Origin: Ruminococcus bicirculans (ex Wegman et al. 2014)
Lineage (GTDB): Bacteria; Bacillota; Clostridia; Oscillospirales; Ruminococcaceae
Assembly: GCF_000723465.1 (NCBI RefSeq)
Contig: NZ_HF545617.1
Location: 434,001-498,000, forward strand
Direction: 5' to 3'
DNA length: 64,000 nt
Each line of letters starts with the position of its first letter. Within the stretch, counting starts at the first letter, position 1. Below the pieces are notes generated by a model that was given only the letters and a program-made list of their open reading frames with translations, did no database searches and was not told where the DNA came from. Below, one piece after another: positions 34,991-42,459 of this stretch. Both the position numbers and the translations under genes were made by a program.

Positions 34991-35148
34991 GCTGATATGG
35001 CTCAGTTGGTAGAGCAGCTCATTTGCTGAGCAAGCGACCGCTGCCAGAGGCAGATGAAGGGAGCTTGCGAAGGGAAGAAATAAGGAGAATTGCGACAGCG
35101 ACAGCCGAGCAAGGCGACTATATTTCTGACCGTATATGAGCAGGTCGT
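34991..35148 (+). pseudogene. 5' part of a split tRNA-Thr gene, with a 106-nt insert in the anticodon loop
   Basis: 34991-35025 reads as a tRNA 5' half (acceptor GCTGATA, D-arm, anticodon stem GCTCA, loop start TTTG). It is broken after the second anticodon base by about 106 nt (35026-35131), after which TATGAGCAGGTCGT resumes the anticodon stem and variable loop. The rest of the gene (T-arm and acceptor TATCAGC) is 12.6 kb away at 47796-47827. The joined halves most resemble tRNA-Thr(TGT). Confidence 0.8.
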
Positions 35149-35209
35149 GGGTTGTTGATAAAGCGACACGGCGGCGGATCAAATAAGCTAACAGAAAAAT
35201 TTAATATAT

Positions 35210-35285
35210 GCTGGAATAGCTCAGTTGGTAGAGCAGCTCATTCGTAATGAGCAGGTCGCGTGTTCAAGTCACGTTTCCAGCTCCA
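35210..35285 (+). tRNA. tRNA-Thr (anticodon CGT)
   Basis: Complete cloverleaf: acceptor GCTGGAA / TTCCAGC, anticodon loop TTCGTAA, T-loop TTCAAGT, encoded CCA. It lies inside element 1, 62 bp from its left end, and shares its D-arm and anticodon stem with the broken gene. It has no clear promoter of its own, so the host promoter at 34947 probably transcribes it. Confidence 0.95.
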
Positions 35286-35294
35286 TATTGTAAT

Positions 35295-35334
35295 AGTCCG
35301 AACACTGGAAAGTGCTCGGACTTTCTTGTTTTTA
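35295..35334 (+). terminator. Terminator after tRNA-Thr(CGT)
   Basis: AGTCCGAaCACT / AGTGcTCGGACT stem, GGAA loop, then TTCTTGTTTTT. Confidence 0.85.
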
Positions 35335-35423
35335 TGCCTGATCTTGAAGTGTTTGTGATGAGGGTAAGATTTAAGCACTGATAACATAAGAAAGCCATAC
35401 CGCAACTGCAGTATGGCTCTTTA

Positions 35424-36359
35424 TCAAAACAGCTGAAGCTGTCCATCGATATTTGATTTTACATTACGTATATTCACTTTATCATCATCTTCGATTTTGC
35501 CAGAGATGAGTGGGGATAACGGATTGTGTTTCTCATGATTTTTGCGTGCCATTTCGCCGTTGAAATTTGCATAGCAGTACATACAACCGTTTTCACATGT
35601 GTTATACATACCTATATCAATACTCTCAATGCAGCCGCAAACGCCCCTTTGATTTTTATCTTTCCCTATCTTAAGCTGATAATTACCTATCCTTTCAAGG
35701 CGTTGTTTATCAATGCAGCAGGCATGTTCGACATTTAAAGATGAAAGGTCATATTCTTCAGCGCAAGTATCAATATATATTCCATTATCTTTTGCAACTG
35801 TCGAAAAAAAGTCCATTAAGTCAATGACCTCATCATTTAAAGGTATATGAATGTTCAGAGGCTGAATATTTCTTTCTGTGTTTTTATATAGGTCTATGAA
35901 GCTTACTGTGCATTTTTCCGTATAATTGCTTAAGGATTCACATAACTTTTTAAAGTATTTTTTGTGATATTCTATTGTATAGTGTTCATTTATCAATATC
36001 GGGTCGTATCTCCATACAATGCGCTCTTTTCCTATTATCGATGAAAGCTTTTTAAAAGTTGGTATAATCACATCATTTTTGGACGGTATATTTTTTTCTA
36101 CATCTTTTCCATAAGAATTAAGGGTGAATTGAAAATAATATGTGTATTTATCAAGTTCGTGTATTCTTTCAAGCATAGGTGTAGGATTTTTTGTCCAGAA
36201 TACTATACCGTCAACAACGTCAGGTGACAGACTTATTTGGCTTATCTGGTGTATATTCATTGGATTCCTTACACAAACATAGCCTTCTTTTAATCTGTTA
36301 AACATCCAATCGGAGTAAAATGAAGGAATGTCTGTTCTTCTGCTTGCACTTATAATCAT
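35424..36359 (-). CDS. DUF1848 family protein (radical-SAM-like Fe-S protein)
   Basis: 311 residues. The start MIISASRRTDIPSFYSDWMFNRL is the DUF1848 signature; a VFWTKNP segment and a C-terminal CENGCMYCYANFN, preceded by ACCIDK and GVCGC, give a cysteine set able to bind an Fe-S cluster. The biochemical role of the family is not established. The ATG overlaps the stop of the methyltransferase-like gene by 4 nt, so the two are translationally coupled at the end of the R-M operon. Confidence 0.85.
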   Translation of the reverse strand: MIISASRRTDIPSFYSDWMFNRLKEGYVCVRNPMNIHQISQISLSPDVVDGIVFWTKNPTPMLERIHELDKYTYYFQFTLNSYGKDVEKNIPSKNDVIIPTFKKLSSIIGKERIVWRYDPILINEHYTIEYHKKYFKKLCESLSNYTEKCTVSFIDLYKNTERNIQPLNIHIPLNDEVIDLMDFFSTVAKDNGIYIDTCAEEYDLSSLNVEHACCIDKQRLERIGNYQLKIGKDKNQRGVCGCIESIDIGMYNTCENGCMYCYANFNGEMARKNHEKHNPLSPLISGKIEDDDKVNIRNVKSNIDGQLQLF

Positions 36360-37270
36360 TTATTCACCTTCTTTATTATCATTTGAGCGCTGGCACAAGT
36401 ATTAAATGGTGAAAACTTCTTCAGATTCGTTAGATTAAAAAGATTTTGATTGTCAGGTAATTCTTCACCGTATGTATATCCTCTTGGATAGTATTCACTG
36501 GTAGCATTATCATTGCAAAAGTGAGTTTTTGAATATTGTGAATTATTTAACTTGCTTAATAAAGTATCAAAATGATCTCTTCCGCCGCCATATCCGCATC
36601 CTAAGTTAATATCATTTAGAATTACATATGTGTTTTGTAAAACTTTGGCATTGTAGTATTCTGCGAATGTATCTATAGAGTGTTTGATATCATTTGCAGT
36701 CGTATGTTTTTGAATATCTGAAAATACATACTGAAAAACGATAAGATTTGGGACCCATTTTCCGTTTGCAATTTCATCAATCAGAATACATGCGTCTTTA
36801 TAGTAAAAATGTATATCTATATTGTCTTTTTTAAGTTTATTAATATCTTGATGGATATTTGCCCAAACATCTTTGCTGTAATCTACACCACGATACTTAA
36901 TGCTATTAAACGATATTAGCTTTTTTTCTTTAAGAGCATCTAAAGCAAACAAATCTGTACAAGGACCGCAACCAAAAGATAAAACTTTTAATTCGTCAAC
37001 ATTTTGTATGCCTGAACATCTTTGAATTGCATACATTAACTCTGATGTATACCTACAAGAGTACTTGCAGGTATAAAAATCAGCCATATGAACACAATCA
37101 TATTTTCTTTCGGGGGCATTTTGAGGGGCATGTTTGGGATTATGTAAGTAATCCAGACATTTTTCGCAGTCGTGCGGACAATATTCTCCATATGAACAAT
37201 CTTCGCATTGTTCGCATTCCGGTTTCTCATAGCGATTTATGCATTTTTCAAGGATTTCATAAATCAACAT
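36356..37270 (-). CDS. Cys-rich protein with methyltransferase-like Rossmann domain
   Basis: 304 residues. An N-terminal cysteine-rich region (CEQCEDCSYGEYCPHDCEKC, residues 19-38, with more Cys to residue 72) probably binds metal or an Fe-S cluster. VLSFGCGPCTDLFAL (about 94-108) is a class I SAM-binding glycine loop, followed by YRGVDYSKDVW. The substrate is unknown; the usual NPPY of DNA methylases is absent. A GGAGGG ribosome site lies 5-10 nt upstream. It is the third gene of the R-M operon, coupled to DUF1848. Confidence 0.65.
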   Translation of the reverse strand: MLIYEILEKCINRYEKPECEQCEDCSYGEYCPHDCEKCLDYLHNPKHAPQNAPERKYDCVHMADFYTCKYSCRYTSELMYAIQRCSGIQNVDELKVLSFGCGPCTDLFALDALKEKKLISFNSIKYRGVDYSKDVWANIHQDINKLKKDNIDIHFYYKDACILIDEIANGKWVPNLIVFQYVFSDIQKHTTANDIKHSIDTFAEYYNAKVLQNTYVILNDINLGCGYGGGRDHFDTLLSKLNNSQYSKTHFCNDNATSEYYPRGYTYGEELPDNQNLFNLTNLKKFSPFNTCASAQMIIKKVNK

Positions 37271-37307
37271 ACTATTTCCCTCCTACTTATATTTATATAT
37301 TTGCCGC

Positions 37308-38402
37308 TTAATTATCTGATACAATCTTTTTTGTTGCCGCAATTTTCTTGTCGGAATACAAAACAACGTCCTTGATAACAAGCTTATGTACTGATGAAAT
37401 AAGCAATTCCATAGTCTCAAAATCAGGTGTCCCATTTTTCACAGGAAGCTGAATGAATAATTCATCTGCATCCTTGGCATAGAAGTTCTTCCCATAATTA
37501 AATTGACCGTTATGTGAAGATTTATGTATCGCTGTTGTCACAAATATAGAAGCATACTTAGGCAGCTTTTCTGTGTGAACAACTGCAATATGGTCATCTG
37601 CACCGTATTTGTAATTCCGATACTTTGCTGAGCCGAACATATCAATGGTGGTAGTATTCTTTTCAAAAACTTCAACATCATTACTGATGTAAGCAGAAAT
37701 GCCCTCATCAGCTTCACCGGCTGTAACAAACGGTAAAGTACCACTTATTCTATCTGCACCTTTTAATCTCTTGCCACGTGTAGATTGACCGAACAAATCT
37801 TTAAGATTAAACGAACTCCATTCAAGCATTTCAAATTTTTGAAGAGCGTCCAGCTCTTCGTCCGACAATTCATAATTGTCGTATCCGCTTACTTTTAAGT
37901 AAGCGGATAGCTCCGCTACTCGCTCCGCCTCCAGCTCCGCTACTCGCTCCGCCTCCAGCTCCGCTATAAAGGACTCCATAAAATCAAAATCGATTTTGCC
38001 GTTTTTGGTGGGGAGTTTAATTTTGTCATTTTTTATTCTTTCCCAACCAGCTTTATTAGTCCATTCATAATTACCATAAATTGTTTTATGTATTGAGCTT
38101 GTTAAAAAGATATAACTGTTATCCGACAATTTTTCATCTGTGTATATCCATTTAATAGCATATGCGTCCTGCAATACTGTAAACTCTTTACTTTGATAAA
38201 ATGTTGCACCTGTATTTGCACCATTAGCAGAAATAGAAATAACATTTTTCAAAATAGTGGCATTATCTCTTGGAACATAATTATTAAGACCTTGGTTTTG
38301 GATTCCTGCTGTTAAAGCAGGAAGAACACACTCGTTTGTAGGAATATTTGGCAATTCCGAAGTTTTGTATTTTAAAGAGTTTACTGAAATTTTTTCAAAC
38401 AA
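37308..38402 (-). CDS. R-M specificity subunit (BcgI-B / HsdS-like), probably made by -1 frameshift from the preceding gene
   Basis: At least 364 residues. Two target-recognition half-domains (about 1-150 and 190-330) surround a central helix containing the 8-residue unit AELEAERV twice, and a C-terminal helix. Conserved coding continues upstream of the TTG at 38402: the frame reads ...NVEWGEYRLGDLFEK, a typical start for S subunits, but contains no ATG, GTG or TTG before it closes at 38489. The frame is entered instead by a -1 slip at GGGAAAA (38465-38471) from the methylase gene. A lone TTG start would lose part of the first domain. Confidence 0.8.
   Translation of the reverse strand: MFEKISVNSLKYKTSELPNIPTNECVLPALTAGIQNQGLNNYVPRDNATILKNVISISANGANTGATFYQSKEFTVLQDAYAIKWIYTDEKLSDNSYIFLTSSIHKTIYGNYEWTNKAGWERIKNDKIKLPTKNGKIDFDFMESFIAELEAERVAELEAERVAELSAYLKVSGYDNYELSDEELDALQKFEMLEWSSFNLKDLFGQSTRGKRLKGADRISGTLPFVTAGEADEGISAYISNDVEVFEKNTTTIDMFGSAKYRNYKYGADDHIAVVHTEKLPKYASIFVTTAIHKSSHNGQFNYGKNFYAKDADELFIQLPVKNGTPDFETMELLISSVHKLVIKDVVLYSDKKIAATKKIVSDN
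37884..37907. repeat. Perfect hairpin inside the S-subunit gene
   Basis: TCCGCTTACTT / AAGTAAGCGGA, 11-bp stem with a 2-nt loop, coding for the segment just after the AELEAERV repeats. Confidence 0.7.
37909..37966. repeat. 24-bp tandem repeat in the S-subunit spacer helix
   Basis: 37909-37932 and 37933-37956 are identical; a third unit starts at 37957 and runs about 10 bp. Each unit encodes eight residues of the helix between the two recognition domains. Confidence 0.9.
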
Positions 38403-38420
38403 ATCCCCAAGCCTATACTC

Positions 38421-38471
38421 GCCCCACTCAACATTGCTCAGCTTTTCATTGAGTGAGGCATTTATTTTCCC
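38421..38471 (-). promoter_or_regulatory. Candidate programmed -1 ribosomal frameshift signal
   Basis: On the coding strand: G GGA AAA heptamer (38465-38471) in the correct zero-frame phase, immediately the zero-frame stop TAA (38462-38464), a 5-nt spacer, then a stem-loop whose arms GCCTCACTCAA (38449-38459) and TTGAGTGGGGC (38421-38431) pair over 11 bp with one G-U. After the slip the frame reads into the S subunit without interruption. Confidence 0.7.
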
Positions 38472-40513
38472 AGGCGTTCGTTCTCGTTATCCTGATTTTT
38501 AAGCAATGTTGATACTTCCCAGGCAAGATAGTCGCTTACTGTTTTCTTGAAATCTTCAAGCGTAGGCTTTGTATCAATCGGTGATGTCTGGTTCCAGTCT
38601 GCACCGTTTTCAGGGTCTATTGTTCCCTCGTAGTATTCTTTTTCAGTGAAAATATTGAGCTTTGATTTTCCATATCGAACAAGGTCAACAACTTCCTGAT
38701 ATCTGCCCTTGGCGTTGTCTGTATCAAATAAATTGCAGCTTGCTTTTTTACGATTGCTGCGTGTATAACCATCGTTGGAAAAATCAATGAATTTTACAAC
38801 ATCGTCCTTCTGATGAGCTTCGCCAACACGGAAAACGTATACATTTGTCTGAACGCTTGATTTTCCGACAAATAAATCTATGGGCATTTTTATACTTGCA
38901 AGAAGTGTGCTGTGTTTCAGTATTTTCTTGTTATATCCGCTTGCTTTTCCCGAACCTGCGGAGTTCTGAATAATAATAGCAGCATATCCTTTTTCCATCA
39001 TTGATAAAGCTTTTTCAACGAATACCATACCATTTCCGGGCGCTGAATATGGTGGATTAAGAACAAATGCGTTTGCCGGGAACTTATCATTGGTGTTGCC
39101 AAAGCCGTAATTACCGTTAAAGTCTTTTAATGAGTCTTTATTCAAGATATTAGAGCTGCCATCACCCATCATAATCATATTAAGTATGGCAAGCATATAA
39201 ACGCTCGAAAGAATTTCCAGACCAAGAAGCTGAGTTGCTTTTATTTGGGCGGATTTTATTGCCAACTGTTCGGGAGATTTAATTTTGTCCTTCGCATCAA
39301 TGAGCATTTCGTTCATAGCAGCAACAAGAAGACCTGCCGAGCCTGTTGCAAAGTCCCATACATACGAATCCTTGTTTACCCTTGCAAGCTTAACAAGCAG
39401 AGTTGCGACATAGGAGGGAGTAAGAACTACATCGTTGAGCTTGTCCTGTGTAAACCCAAGCCAGCCGTACATTTCATTGAACAGCTTGCCGGTAAAGTCT
39501 GTTGTGAGTCCTATTTTATAGTAAATACCGAGGTCATCAACTATTTTTGTGAAAACACGCTTCAGCTGGGTTTCTCCGTTTTCAACCTTGTTGATATTGT
39601 CGGTAGTAAGTGTATTCTGAAGTGTTCTTACAATTAAATCTCTTTTATCTTCGGGAAGCTTTTTGGCAGCAAGAAAAGCTTTGATTTTCCGCACCATAAT
39701 ATCGCCGTCGGTATTGTCTTTTTCATCGGAAGAAATCAAATCAGATTTTTTCAAAGGGTATACATTGTGCTCGACATCGCCGAGCGTTGCCATAATAGAG
39801 GCGGCAACAAGATATACTCTGTCGTTTTCACCAAGCCCCTTTTCGTTTTGATAGATATCATTATTCAGCTTTACAAGGCTTGCATCTATTTCACGCTCAC
39901 GGCGTTCCTTTAATTTTTCTATTTCTTCCTGCGTAAGAGACAGAAGTCCTACTTTTTCTATAAAAGCATCGAAGTTTTCCTTTTTAAGAAAAGAAAGGTC
40001 GGTATAGTCATCAACTTTCTGACCAACACCGAAATTGCTTTTTGAAACATAATACACTCCGATAGAATGTTCAAGTTTTCCGCTATCGTTTTTAAAGCCG
40101 GTAACTCCGATAGCGATTACATCGGTATAGCCTGTATAATGAAGTATAGCGTTTGCATAGTGAACAGCTCCATTCACTGCATAAGAGTTTATATTCTTAT
40201 AGTCAGGTTCGTTTTTGGAATTCTTGTTTGCAACATTTTTTTCACTATCAAGCTTAATAAGCTTATCTTTATAGCCCTTATATTCAATAAGGATAGGATA
40301 GTACTTACCATCACTGCTACGCAATAACAGCTTTGCATCAGGTCTGTTACCGCCTTTGCCACCGCTTTTTGAAAAATAGTCGTTTAAAGCCTGGTCTATT
40401 TCAGTGTTTAACGACTCCTGCTCCAATTTATAATCAAGCTTATATGATTTAAGCCAACCATTTACTAAATCAGCAATATTGGGTTCAACCGACTGAACTT
40501 TTATTTTAGCCAT
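38462..40513 (-). CDS. Fused endonuclease / N6-adenine DNA methyltransferase (BcgI-A-like)
   Basis: 683 residues. The N-terminal part has a PD-(D/E)XK-like nuclease pattern, RPDAKLLLR then ILIEYKGYKDKL (about 57-83). The methylase half has DFATGSAGLLVAAM (SAM loop, about 385), LGLEILSSVYMLA and the catalytic NPPYSAPG (about 494). Domain order and size match the A subunit of BcgI-type Type IIB systems, which cut and methylate only with a separate S subunit. The gene ends right at a slippery heptamer and may also be made as an A-S fusion. It leads the operon M, S, methyltransferase-like, DUF1848. Confidence 0.88.
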   Translation of the reverse strand: MAKIKVQSVEPNIADLVNGWLKSYKLDYKLEQESLNTEIDQALNDYFSKSGGKGGNRPDAKLLLRSSDGKYYPILIEYKGYKDKLIKLDSEKNVANKNSKNEPDYKNINSYAVNGAVHYANAILHYTGYTDVIAIGVTGFKNDSGKLEHSIGVYYVSKSNFGVGQKVDDYTDLSFLKKENFDAFIEKVGLLSLTQEEIEKLKERREREIDASLVKLNNDIYQNEKGLGENDRVYLVAASIMATLGDVEHNVYPLKKSDLISSDEKDNTDGDIMVRKIKAFLAAKKLPEDKRDLIVRTLQNTLTTDNINKVENGETQLKRVFTKIVDDLGIYYKIGLTTDFTGKLFNEMYGWLGFTQDKLNDVVLTPSYVATLLVKLARVNKDSYVWDFATGSAGLLVAAMNEMLIDAKDKIKSPEQLAIKSAQIKATQLLGLEILSSVYMLAILNMIMMGDGSSNILNKDSLKDFNGNYGFGNTNDKFPANAFVLNPPYSAPGNGMVFVEKALSMMEKGYAAIIIQNSAGSGKASGYNKKILKHSTLLASIKMPIDLFVGKSSVQTNVYVFRVGEAHQKDDVVKFIDFSNDGYTRSNRKKASCNLFDTDNAKGRYQEVVDLVRYGKSKLNIFTEKEYYEGTIDPENGADWNQTSPIDTKPTLEDFKKTVSDYLAWEVSTLLKNQDNENERLGK

Positions 40514-40549
40514 TTTGAATTCTCCTTATCAGTTTTTTATGATGACAAT

Positions 40550-40593
40550 TGAGTTATCTTCACCCGCCCACCCCGTAGGAGATAACTCAATCG
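40550..40593. promoter_or_regulatory. Leader hairpin / operator of the R-M operon
   Basis: Perfect 12-bp inverted repeat ATTGAGTTATCT / AGATAACTCAAT around a C-rich 20-nt loop, between the promoter and the methylase start. There is no T-tail. It could be a repressor operator or an RNA structure in the leader. Confidence 0.65.
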
Positions 40594-40629
40594 GTGATAG
40601 TGCCGAATATGTATAACTTTTCATTATTT

Positions 40630-40658
40630 ATTATACCACAACGTTTGTCAAAATTCAA
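40630..40658 (-). promoter_or_regulatory. R-M operon promoter
   Basis: Minus strand TTGAAT, 17 nt, TATAAT, about 120 nt upstream of the methylase ATG. Confidence 0.7.
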
Positions 40659-40746
40659 TGGGAATTTCCATATTTCTGCTAAATAAGCATAAATTTATCC
40701 GTCTGAAAACGCTCAGGCGGATTTTTTATGAGCCGTTATGTGAAAA

Positions 40747-41140
40747 TTTGATGAAAATTTGCTTAAACAGTGAACCACCCGTCCATTTTTTCGGCGTATA
40801 AAAGTGAGTGGTGATTTTCGGTGTTATTGCAATTGTGAAAGTTTGATGAAAATTCACGGGAAAAGGTGGTCACCTGCCCGATTTTTTACTGTATATAGTA
40901 GAAGGTGTTTTTCAAACAGACGCAGAGGTGCGTAACGGAATGTTATTTTGATAAAAATTCAGGACAAAAGGTTAGCACCTGCCAGATTTTTTGGCGTATA
41001 AAAGTGAGGGGAATTTTCATCGCAACTGAAATTGTGAAAGTTTGATGAAAATTCAAGAGAAAAGATGGTCACCTGCCCGAATTTTTACTGTATATAGTAG
41101 ATGGCGTTTTTTATGTAGGCTCAAAGAGACGTGACAAAAT
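40747..41140. repeat. Four imperfect tandem repeats of 95-103 bp
   Basis: Units start with TTTGATGAAAATT-like sequence at 40747, 40842, 40945 and 41041. Units 1 and 3 share CGGCGTATAAAAGTGAG; units 2 and 4 share CACCTGCCCGA and ACTGTATATAGTAGA. The plan is therefore a duplicated pair of about 198 bp. No open frame runs through it. Confidence 0.75.
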
Positions 41141-41220
41141 GGTATTAATGTAAAATGTGACATTTTGGGTTTACCCCGTCATTTTTATTCGTCTTGAATA
41201 GTAGAGGTTGTAATTTTATT

Positions 41221-41538
41221 TCAAATCTTCTGTGAAACAAGGTGTAAATTTGCCTTAAAAATGGCAGTGAGTAGAGGTTGAAACAGAAAAATTGAGATTT
41301 TTAACGATAACATAATGACAATATAATAGTCCAATTTGTGAGATTCTAAATTTTTAATTTTTTGAAAACTTTTTGCGAGACTAAAAAAAGTCTCCGAACA
41401 AGCTTCTTCGGCTAACGTTTTATTTTTCAAAATATTAAACGCAATCGCATAAGCCTTAGACCTATTTTGATTATATAAATCCTCAAATGATTTCTTATCG
41501 TCTTCGTTATCAATTAAGGTTAAGTATATTGCAAGCAT
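41221..41538 (-). pseudogene. Degenerate ECF-type sigma factor
   Basis: The start MLAIYLTLIDNEDDKKSFEDLYNQNRSKAYAIAFNILKNKTLAEEACSETFFSLAKSF is a good match to region 2 of clostridial ECF sigma factors. After DYYIVI the frame loses similarity, while the next frame continues as VIVKNLNF, so a frameshift is likely, and region 4 is missing. It starts at 41538 right after a short open segment that ends at 41551. Confidence 0.65.
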
Positions 41539-41550
41539 AATGCCCCCCAT

Positions 41551-41643
41551 TTATTTTTGTTTATCATTTTCATACAGCAAAACCAAAAACTCCGCCAACG
41601 CCCGTAATTTCGCCTTAAACTCGTCAGATATTTCAACGGATTC
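41551..41643 (-). other. In-frame open segment after the stop of the sigma gene
   Basis: Directly after the TAG at 41644 the same frame stays open for 30 codons (ESVEISDEFKAKLRALAEF...) and ends in TAA. The sequence looks protein-like and has no start codon or ribosome site of its own. It may be a former C-terminal part of the sigma protein or the remnant of a small gene. Confidence 0.5.
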
Positions 41644-42459
41644 CTATGCTGTCCTACCCTCCAAGGCATCCTTAACCGCCCGGTTACACAACCGCCACCA
41701 TTTCAGCTTACTCCCGTTATGGTATTCCTTGCGAAGAATCTCTGTTGCAGAATTAACAGCCTTGTTTACAGCGTTTCTGGTGATCAGCATATAGTCCGCA
41801 ATGTCGTTAACGGAGGTCTCTTCATACCCGAATGCACCATATTTTCTGCCGAGAATTTCTCTGTCCCTGGCTGATAAGTTTTCAAACAATTCCTTGAAAA
41901 GCTCAAGGCTAACTTCAATGTAAACCTTGTTATCGGGGTGCAGATCGTTAACGACAAGCCCAGGATTTTCAATGTACTCAATTCCGTTCTCTGTTTCCGC
42001 CCGTATCATCAGCGTTTCCGTTTTAAAAGAGAATGACAGACAGCTTTGAACGGTTTTCCTGTCCATGCCAAGCTCCTTGGATATATCCGAATTTGACATA
42101 CCTTCATTATGCAGCTTGCGGCATCTTTGTATTTTTGAGAAATCGGAATGTGAAAGTCCTGCCGGAGAACTGAAATTTTCAATAAACTCCTGCATTGCAT
42201 ATCGAAGTTGGGGAGTAAGATATGTCAGTAGACTGCCCTTTCTTGCGTCATATTTTTTTGCTTTCAGCTTTTCAAAGAACGTCAAACTGCCAACCTGAAC
42301 AAGGTCTTCAAAGGTATCGCTGAAACGCAAATAATTTTTGTAGTCTTTTGCGACCGCAGCAGCAACGCTCTGTATGAACCCGACATTCTGCTCGTACAGA
42401 TCATATAAAGCTTGCATATTACCGTCATAATATTTCGATATCAGTTCCTCATTTGTCAT
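41644..42459 (-). CDS. Sigma-70-like RNA polymerase sigma factor of a mobile element
   Basis: 271 residues from the ATG at 42459, preceded by AAAGGCGG. Region 2 is at about residues 40-105 (FSDTFEDLVQVGSLTFFEKLKAKKYDARKGSLLTYLTPQLRYAMQEF), then a helix-turn-helix-like part (MSNSDISKELGMDRKTVQSCL) and region 4 (LSARDREILGRKYG ... SVNDIADYMLITRNAVNKAVNSA). It probably directs transcription of element genes. It overlaps the DUF6076 gene by 11 nt and is translationally coupled to it. Confidence 0.75.
   Translation of the reverse strand: MTNEELISKYYDGNMQALYDLYEQNVGFIQSVAAAVAKDYKNYLRFSDTFEDLVQVGSLTFFEKLKAKKYDARKGSLLTYLTPQLRYAMQEFIENFSSPAGLSHSDFSKIQRCRKLHNEGMSNSDISKELGMDRKTVQSCLSFSFKTETLMIRAETENGIEYIENPGLVVNDLHPDNKVYIEVSLELFKELFENLSARDREILGRKYGAFGYEETSVNDIADYMLITRNAVNKAVNSATEILRKEYHNGSKLKWWRLCNRAVKDALEGRTA

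Noticed and set aside
35026-35131. Group I intron in the tRNA anticodon loop
   Set aside because: Only 106 nt, far below group I size, and no conserved core could be found.
35424-40513. Complete Type I R-M system
   Set aside because: No HsdR translocase/ATPase gene is present; the nuclease-like domain is fused to the methylase, which fits the BcgI-type arrangement better.
41221-41538. Functional ECF sigma factor
   Set aside because: Similarity stops after region 2 and shifts frame; region 4 is absent.
41644-41646. Recoded TAG (stop reassignment) in the sigma gene
   Set aside because: No other gene in the window requires TAG to be read as sense; loss of the C-terminal part is simpler.
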